Assembly: GCF_008831085.1 (NCBI RefSeq) | Contig: NZ_WBJY01000004.1 | Span: 315,944-379,943, forward strand | Origin: Pseudoclavibacter endophyticus | GTDB lineage: Bacteria > Actinomycetota > Actinomycetes > Actinomycetales > Microbacteriaceae | DNA length: 64,000 nt | Direction: 5' to 3' | In this document: in pieces, positions 57,434 through 64,000 of the stretch | Numbering within the stretch: position 1 is the first letter of the stretch | Layout of the letters: every line of letters starts with the position of its first letter | Position numbers and translations under genes: made by a program | The notes under the pieces: generated by a model | Seen by the model: the letters and a program-made list of their open reading frames with translations, nothing else | What the model was told of the DNA's origin: nothing | The model's database searches: none

Positions 57434-58381
57434 GTGACCCGCCACTTCCTCCGCGACGACGACCTCTCTCCGGCCGAGCAGCTCGAGGTGCTCGACCTCG
57501 CGGCGCGGCTCAAGGCCGACCGTTTCGCCGAGCGCCCGCTCGAGGGCGGCAAGACGGTCGCGGTGTTCTTCGACAAGACCTCGACGCGCACGCGCGTGTC
57601 GTTCCACGTCGGCATCAGCGACCTCGGCGGTTCCCCGCTCATCATCTCGAGCGAGTCGAGCCAGCTCGGCGGCAAGGAGTCGATCGGCGACACGGCGAGG
57701 GTGCTCGAGCGCATGGTCGAAGCGGTCGTGTGGCGCACCTACGCCCAGTCGGGGCTCGAGGAGATGGCGGCGGGCACGTCCGTGCCCGTCGTCAACGCGC
57801 TGAGCGACGACTTCCACCCGTGCCAGCTCCTCGCCGACCTGCAGACGGTGCGCGAGCGCCGCGGCGACCTGCCCGGGCAGGCCGTCGCGTTCTTTGGCGA
57901 CGGGGCCAGCAACATGGGCAACTCGTATCTGCTGGCCTGCGCGACGGCGGGGATGCACGTGCGGATCTGCGCGCCGGGCGCGTTCCAGCCCGCCGCCGAG
58001 GTCATTGCCGATGCGACCCGCATCGCCGCCGAGACGGGAGGGTCGGTCACGGTCACGGACGACCCGGCCGCCGCGGCCAGGGGCGCGGACGTCATGGTCA
58101 CGGACACGTGGGTGTCGATGGGGGTCGAGGGCGAGAAGCAGCAGCGCATCGACGCGCTCGCTCCGTTCCAGGTGACGTCGGAGCTCATGGGGCTCGCCGC
58201 CGACGATGCCATGTTCTTGCACTGCCTGCCCGCCTACCGCGGGTACGAGGTGCAGGCCGAGGTGATCGACGGTCCGGCATCGGCGGTCTGGGACGAGGCC
58301 GAGAACCGGGTGCATGCGCAGAAGGCGCTGCTCGCGTGGCTGCTGGCGAAGAACGCGCCGAGTGCCGCTCACGAGAGGTGA
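57434..58381 (+). CDS. argF: Ornithine carbamoyltransferase
   Basis: A 315-residue enzyme. The carbamoyl-phosphate motif S-T-R-T-R is near residue 50, H-P-C-Q near 128, S-M-G near 232 and the H-C-L-P ornithine motif near 262. It starts at GTG 57434 behind AAAGG. It follows argB directly after 61 bases, in the place where argD would be expected first. Confidence 0.96.
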   Translation: MTRHFLRDDDLSPAEQLEVLDLAARLKADRFAERPLEGGKTVAVFFDKTSTRTRVSFHVGISDLGGSPLIISSESSQLGGKESIGDTARVLERMVEAVVWRTYAQSGLEEMAAGTSVPVVNALSDDFHPCQLLADLQTVRERRGDLPGQAVAFFGDGASNMGNSYLLACATAGMHVRICAPGAFQPAAEVIADATRIAAETGGSVTVTDDPAAAARGADVMVTDTWVSMGVEGEKQQRIDALAPFQVTSELMGLAADDAMFLHCLPAYRGYEVQAEVIDGPASAVWDEAENRVHAQKALLAWLLAKNAPSAAHER

Positions 58382-58421
58382 AACGAAGGGCGGGCCGCTG
58401 AGGGCTTCGCCCGGTGATCTC

Positions 58422-58449
58422 GCCCCTCACGCACGGGGCTTTCTTTTTT
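58422..58449 (+). terminator. Terminator behind argF
   Basis: GCCCC-TCACGCAC-GGGGC followed by TTTCTTTTTT. A classic intrinsic terminator, 40 bases after the argF stop, ending the argCJBF unit. Confidence 0.85.
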
Positions 58450-58468
58450 GGACTCGATTCAAGAATGC

Positions 58469-58474
58469 TACCGT
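58469..58474 (+). promoter_or_regulatory. -10 element of lipB, leaderless-type
   Basis: TACCGT lies 6 bases before ATG 58481. Confidence 0.45.
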
Positions 58475-58480
58475 CGGAGT

Positions 58481-59371
58481 ATGCAGTTCGAACTCCATGC
58501 CCTCGGACGAGTCGGCACGGCATTCGCCGCGTCCGGAGCGGCAGCATCCAGGTCAGCAGCATCCACGTCAGCAGCATCCGGGACAGCTGCGCCCGGAACG
58601 TATTCGCGCCGGGACGCCGCGCCGCTGCCGCCCGTCGACGACCTGCTGCGGCCCGATGGCATCGTCGACTACCGGGCCGGCCTCGCCCTGCAAGAGGTAC
58701 TCAGGGGCGAGTCGGTCGCCGGCGACCGCGGCCCGACCCTACTGCTCCTCGAGCACACGCCCGTCTACACGGCCGGCCGCAGCGCCGACGAGGACGAATA
58801 CCCCTATGACGGCACCGAGGTTGTGCCGATCGACCGCGGCGGCCGTGTCACGTGGCACGGCCCCGGCCAGCTCGTGGCCTACCTGATCGGACGGCTGGCC
58901 GCGCCCTTCGACGCAGCCGGCCTCGTGCGCGACCTCGAGGCGTCGCTCATCGAGGCGATCGCGGGCAGCGGCGTCGAGTCGAGCGCCGTGAAAGGGCGCC
59001 CCGGCGTGTGGTGCCCCTCGGATGCCCGGGGCCCGGCCCGCAAGATCGCCGCGATCGGTCTCTCGGTGCGTCGCGGGGTGACGATGCACGGCGTGGCGCT
59101 GAACTGTAGCAATGACCTGCGTCCCTTCGGAACCATCGTTCCCTGCGGCATCAGCGACGCGGGGGTCACGAGCATCACCGAGGAGCGGAGGGGAGGCGAG
59201 GCGGTGACGCCCGTCGCCGTCGCCCCGGTCCTCGCGGAGGCGATCGAGCGTCGCGTCGCCTGGCGATACGCCACCGCCACGGCCGGCTCGGCCGGGGCTG
59301 CCGATGCGGTAGAGGTGGCCGGCGCGGCCGAGGTGGCCGACGCGGCCACCCGAGAGGAGGCGGCCGCGTGA
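58481..59371 (+). CDS. lipB: Lipoyl(octanoyl) transferase
   Basis: It transfers octanoyl from acyl carrier protein to lipoyl domains. [12 protein letters not shown] near residue 117, the catalytic cysteine in N-C-S-N near 208 and K-I-A-A-I-G near 188. I start at ATG 58481; an in-frame upstream ATG at 58448 lies before the -10 element. Residues 10 to 45 are Ser/Ala/Thr-rich and come from tandem GCAGCATCC-like DNA; the last 30 residues are Ala/Glu-rich. The enzyme is normally 210 to 240 residues; this one is 296. The stop overlaps lipA. Confidence 0.93.
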   Translation: MQFELHALGRVGTAFAASGAAASRSAASTSAASGTAAPGTYSRRDAAPLPPVDDLLRPDGIVDYRAGLALQEVLRGESVAGDRGPTLLLLEHTPVYTAGRSADEDEYPYDGTEVVPIDRGGRVTWHGPGQLVAYLIGRLAAPFDAAGLVRDLEASLIEAIAGSGVESSAVKGRPGVWCPSDARGPARKIAAIGLSVRRGVTMHGVALNCSNDLRPFGTIVPCGISDAGVTSITEERRGGEAVTPVAVAPVLAEAIERRVAWRYATATAGSAGAADAVEVAGAAEVADAATREEAAA

Positions 59372-60525
59372 CTGCAGCACCGCGCCAGCCGCGAAAGCCT
59401 GAAGTGCGACAGCCCGACGCCCGCCAGCCGAGACAGCCCGATGCGCGACAGCCCGACGGCCGCCGCCTCCTTCGCGTCGAGCAGCGCAACAGCGCGGTGC
59501 CGATCGAGAAGAAGCCCGACTGGATCCGCACGACGCACCGCCAGGGTCCCGAGTTCACGGCGCTGAAGGAGCTCGTGACCGAGCAGCGCCTGCACACGGT
59601 CTGCGAGGAGGCCGGATGCCCCAATCAGTCGGAGTGTTGGGAGGATCGCGAGGCGACGTTCCTCATCGGCGGCGCCCAGTGCACGCGCCGATGCGACTTC
59701 TGCCAGATCGACACGGGCAGGCCCGAGCGCCTCGACGTGCTGGAGCCCCGCCGCGTCGCCGACTCGGTGCGGCGCATGGGGCTGAACTATGCCACCGCCA
59801 CCGGGGTCGCCCGAGACGACCTCGAGGACGAGGGGTCGTGGCTCTACGCCGAAACGGTCCGAGCCATCCATGCGATGAATCCGGCAACGGGCGTCGAGCT
59901 CCTCATTCCCGATTTCTCGGGCGACCACGATCACCTTGAGCGCATCGTCGAGTCAGCGCCCGAGGTCTTCGCGCACAACGTCGAGACGGTCCCGCGCATC
60001 TTCAAGCGCATCCGCCCCGCATTCACGTTCGAGCGGTCGCTCGACGTCATCCGCTACGGCAAGCGACGCGGGCTCGTGACGAAGTCGAACCTGATCCTCG
60101 GCATGGGCGAGACCGACGATGAGATCCTCGAGGCCATGCGGGCTCTCCACGAGGCCGGGTGCGACCTGCTCACGATCACCCAGTACCTGCGGCCCTCGCC
60201 GCGCCACCACCCCGTCGATCGGTGGGTCGAGCCGGAGCGGTTCGTCGAGTTCGACGAGGCGGCGCGCGAGATCGGCTTCCTTGGCGTGCTGTCGGGCCCG
60301 CTCGTGCGCTCGTCGTATCGGGCGGGTCGCCTGTGGGCGTCTGCCATGCGCGCGCTCGGGCGTGACCTCCCCGAGCACCTCGCTCACCTCGAGCGCGAGG
60401 GCGCCTCGCGGCAGGAGGCCCGCGCGGTCGTCGCCGCCCGGCGCGAGCGGCCCGCACGCTCGGCCGTCCGGCTCACGCCGTCAGCGGCGGCGCGAGCGGC
60501 GACGGAGCGGGTCGCCGCCGTCTAG
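59368..60525 (+). CDS. lipA: Lipoyl synthase
   Basis: A radical-SAM sulfur insertase of 385 residues. The auxiliary cluster [12 protein letters not shown] is near residue 78, the radical-[11 protein letters not shown] near 105 and a terminal R-S-S-Y near 313. It completes lipoate on octanoylated proteins after LipB. The N-terminus has a repeated R-Q-P-D-A pattern and about 60 extra C-terminal residues extend beyond R-S-S-Y. GTG start inside the lipB stop. Confidence 0.95.
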   Translation: MTAAPRQPRKPEVRQPDARQPRQPDARQPDGRRLLRVEQRNSAVPIEKKPDWIRTTHRQGPEFTALKELVTEQRLHTVCEEAGCPNQSECWEDREATFLIGGAQCTRRCDFCQIDTGRPERLDVLEPRRVADSVRRMGLNYATATGVARDDLEDEGSWLYAETVRAIHAMNPATGVELLIPDFSGDHDHLERIVESAPEVFAHNVETVPRIFKRIRPAFTFERSLDVIRYGKRRGLVTKSNLILGMGETDDEILEAMRALHEAGCDLLTITQYLRPSPRHHPVDRWVEPERFVEFDEAAREIGFLGVLSGPLVRSSYRAGRLWASAMRALGRDLPEHLAHLEREGASRQEARAVVAARRERPARSAVRLTPSAAARAATERVAAV

Positions 60526-62085
<1,560 letters not shown>

Positions 62086-62101
62086 CGCTCCCGTGCCTGA
62101 G

Positions 62102-62107
62102 TACGAT
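62102..62107 (+). promoter_or_regulatory. -10 element of tyrS, leaderless-type
   Basis: TACGAT lies 7 bases before GTG 62115, just behind the argH stop. Confidence 0.5.
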
Positions 62108-62114
62108 TGAGCGT

Positions 62115-63419
62115 GTGACTGAAGCTACATCGGCCGTGCAGGCCAACGACCCGACGTTCGAGAACATTTTCGACGAACTCGAGTGGCGCGGCTATATTCA
62201 CGTCTCAACCGATCCCGACAACCTCCGTGCCAAGCTCGGGGGAGATCCGATCACGTACTACTGCGGGTTCGACCCGACGGCGCCCAGTCTGCATCTCGGC
62301 CACCTCGTGCAGCTGCTGCTGCTCCGTCGACTGCAACTTGCGGGCCACAAGCCCCTCGGCCTCGTCGGCGGCTCGACGGGCCTCGTGGGTGACCCTCGTC
62401 CGACGGCCGAGCGGCAGCTGCACTCCCGCGACGTCGTCGCCGAGTGGACGTCGCGGCTGCGCGATCAGATCGGTAACTACCTGTCGTTCGAGGGCGAGAA
62501 CGCCGCCCGGATGGTCAACAACCTCGACTGGACCGCTCCGCTCAGCGCCATCGACTTCCTCCGCGACATCGGCAAGCACTTCCGCGTCGGCGCGATGCTC
62601 AAGAAGGATGCCGTGGCCGCGCGCCTGAACAGCGAGGCCGGCATCTCGTACACCGAGTTCAGCTACCAGGTCCTGCAGGCGCTCGACTACCTGGAGCTCT
62701 ACCGCCAGTACGACTGCGTGCTGCAGACGGGCGGGAGCGATCAGTGGGGCAATCTCACGGGCGGGGTCGACCTCATCCGGCGCGTCGAAGGGGCGCAGGT
62801 CCACGCGCTCGGTTCGCCGCTCATCACGAACTCCGACGGTACGAAGTTCGGCAAATCCGAGGGAAACGCGATCTGGATCGACGCGTCGCTCACCTCGCCG
62901 TATGCCTTCTACCAGTTCTGGCTCAACACCGACGATGCCGACGTCGTCGCCCGGTTGAAGGTCTTCACCTTCTTCACGCGCGACGAGATCGCCGAGCTCG
63001 AGCGGCTCGTCGCCGACGAGCCCTACCGGCGAGCCGCCCAGCGCGCGCTCGCCCGGGCGGTGACCGAGCTCGTGCACGGTACCGCCGCGACCGAGGCCGC
63101 CATCGCTGCGAGCGAGGCCCTGTTCGGCCAGGGCGACCTCGGTGCGCTCGACGCCGAAACGCTTCGAGCCGCGGTCGACGAACTCCCGAATGCGCAAGCG
63201 CGTCTGGGGGTGCCGGTCGCCCAGGCGCTCGTCGACACCGGGCTCGCGACGAGTCTCGGCGAGGCGAGGCGATTCATCGCCCAAGGCGGCGTTTCGGTCA
63301 ACAACGTCAAGATCGCCGACGAGTCGGCCCACCTCTCCGACGCGGACCGACTGCCCGGGGGGCACGTCATCGTCCGCCGAGGCAAGAAGAGCCTTGCGGG
63401 CCTGACCCTGACCGCGTGA
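62115..63419 (+). CDS. tyrS: Tyrosyl-tRNA synthetase
   Basis: A class I synthetase of 434 residues. Y-C-G-F-D-P-T-A near residue 45, the HIGH-like H-L-G-H near 58, Q-W-G-N near 208, the KMSKS-like K-F-G-K-S near 244 and a C-terminal S4 RNA-binding domain (A-R-R-F-I-A-Q-G-G-V-S-V-N). GTG 62115 has no ribosome-binding site but an adjacent -10. Confidence 0.96.
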   Translation: MTEATSAVQANDPTFENIFDELEWRGYIHVSTDPDNLRAKLGGDPITYYCGFDPTAPSLHLGHLVQLLLLRRLQLAGHKPLGLVGGSTGLVGDPRPTAERQLHSRDVVAEWTSRLRDQIGNYLSFEGENAARMVNNLDWTAPLSAIDFLRDIGKHFRVGAMLKKDAVAARLNSEAGISYTEFSYQVLQALDYLELYRQYDCVLQTGGSDQWGNLTGGVDLIRRVEGAQVHALGSPLITNSDGTKFGKSEGNAIWIDASLTSPYAFYQFWLNTDDADVVARLKVFTFFTRDEIAELERLVADEPYRRAAQRALARAVTELVHGTAATEAAIAASEALFGQGDLGALDAETLRAAVDELPNAQARLGVPVAQALVDTGLATSLGEARRFIAQGGVSVNNVKIADESAHLSDADRLPGGHVIVRRGKKSLAGLTLTA

Positions 63420-63420
63420 C

Positions 63421-63456
63421 GTGACGGCAGCGTGTTCCGTGACGGCAGCGTGTTCC
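63421..63456. repeat. Tandem 18-bp duplication behind tyrS
   Basis: Two exact copies of GTGACGGCAGCGTGTTCC, back to back, right after the tyrS stop. Confidence 0.8.
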
Positions 63457-63687
63457 GACCGCCTCGCCGCCTGATCCGTGGGGATGCAGCGGCCCCGACG
63501 CGTAGCGACACGCCCGGGTGTTGAGCTGGATTGCGGGGCTACCGCGTTCTGCGTAATGTATCCACTCGTTGCCACGGAGGCGGTCGCCGCGAGAGCGAGG
63601 CCGGCCGAGCCGGGCAGCATCGAAAACGAGGGCGAGTGAGGCTCAGCCTCATCTCCTCGTTGCCGCATCACCGCGGTACCAACGGCA

Positions 63688-63704
63688 CTGGCCCCACGGG
63701 CCAG
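63688..63704. terminator. Hairpin just upstream of the rRNA promoter
   Basis: CTGGCCC-CAC-GGGCCAG, 7-bp stem. It could stop read-through from tyrS into the rRNA operon. No T-run. Confidence 0.4.
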
Positions 63705-63715
63705 CCGATGGTGAA

Positions 63716-63735
63716 CACCTTGCAACATCAAGGTG
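63716..63735. promoter_or_regulatory. Inverted repeat over the -35 of the rRNA promoter
   Basis: CACCTTG-caacat-CAAGGTG, 7-bp arms, spanning the TTGCAA -35. It lies inside GTGAAC...GTGAAC. Candidate binding site of a regulator. Confidence 0.45.
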
Positions 63736-63748
63736 AACGCGGTATGAT
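63720..63748 (+). promoter_or_regulatory. rRNA operon promoter
   Basis: TTGCAA at 63720-63725, 17-bp spacer, TATGAT at 63743-63748, about 235 bp before 16S rRNA. Confidence 0.75.
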
Positions 63749-63981
63749 GTAGCGGTTGCTCGTACTGAAGGCCGTGAGGCTGGTGGTGCGGTGCGTCCGA
63801 TCCTTGAGAACTCAACAGCGTGCACACATTGTCAAATGCCAAATTATTTGGCCTGGTGGTGTCCTTTTTGGATGCTTCAGGTTTTTTTGGATTGATGGAT
63901 CGTCAGTATGATGGTTTGTTAGTCTGGATCATTCTCTGCATTTGCGTGCTGCGTTTTCGTGGTGCGTGAGTGTTTTTGTTT

Positions 63982-64000
63982 TTTATGGAGAGTTTGATCC
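63982..64000 (+). rRNA. rrs: 16S rRNA, first bases only
   Basis: The window ends in GGAGAGTTTGATCC, the conserved 5' end of 16S rRNA (AGAGTTTGATC at 63989-63999). The mature 5' end is estimated at about 63982 by comparison with the known position of this motif. Confidence 0.92.

Larger units (their letters stand above)
63457..63981 (+). other. Gene-free rRNA promoter and leader region
   Basis: No gene seen. It contains a hairpin TGAGGC-TCA-GCCTCA near 63640, a strong hairpin CTGGCCC-CAC-GGGCCAG (63688-63704), the rRNA promoter, then an AT-rich leader. The conserved-looking block CTTGAGAACTCAACAG near 63804 resembles the antitermination/leader block common before 16S rRNA in actinobacteria. 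Confidence 0.6.

Noticed and set aside
55444..57738. Long open frame on the minus strand opposite argJ-argB
   Set aside because: Mirror of strong arginine genes with no recognisable protein motif.

Overview
The window is about 64 kb of very G+C-rich DNA from an actinobacterium, most likely order Micrococcales, family Microbacteriaceae. I infer this from gene content and order: ftsK-pgsA-cinA-clgR-DUF3046-recA-recX-miaB-miaA-dapF-hflX-lexA, a PriA-type HisA in the his cluster, a DUF1844 gene beside infC-rpmI-rplT, a GluABCD-type amino-acid transporter, and a stand-alone SufS-SufU pair. Many genes start at GTG or TTG, and many have a TANNNT -10 element only 6-9 bases before the start codon, as in leaderless actinobacterial transcripts. 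The genus cannot be named from the sequence alone.

Layout. (1) 1-14368: a catabolic island. It holds the end of a GMC oxidoreductase, an aldehyde dehydrogenase, an NMT1/SsuA-type ABC importer with two different permeases, two adjacent MmgE/PrpD-family proteins, an NTF2-like protein, a divergent MarR regulator with a 15-bp palindrome beside it, then an SDR, an acyl-CoA ligase, an amidohydrolase and an acyl-CoA dehydrogenase. The substrate is unknown. (2) 14699-35542: conserved housekeeping genes for DNA translocation, phospholipid synthesis, recombination, tRNA modification, lysine/peptidoglycan synthesis, ribosome rescue and SOS control. They are interrupted on both sides of dapF by AT-richer accessory DNA. 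(3) 35814-40477: a LysM protein next to lexA (probable SOS division inhibitor), hisC-hisB-hisH-priA and an SseB-like gene. (4) 40640-43644: DUF1844, then infC-rpmI-rplT behind a structured leader, then an rRNA methyltransferase. (5) 43677-47223: a gluABCD-like operon on the minus strand. (6) 47473-54075: pheST, a possible orphan toxin/immunity pair, sufS-sufU. (7) 54230-63419: argC-argJ-argB-argF, lipB-lipA, argH, tyrS. (8) 63420-64000: rRNA promoter and leader, ending in the first bases of 16S rRNA.

The most unusual items are these. A roughly 1.3-kb insert behind dapF is bounded by a 49-bp direct repeat that copies the 3' end of dapF; it carries one lone HsdR-N-type nuclease gene whose ribosome-binding site sits directly behind a long poly-C tract. 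The infC leader has three GNRA-capped hairpins of the same stem and a terminator-like hairpin ending at the infC ribosome-binding site, and infC itself starts at ATC. A small toxin-like/immunity-like pair lies behind pheT. The arginine cluster lacks argD.

All family assignments come from motifs and recall of the families; no database search was run.
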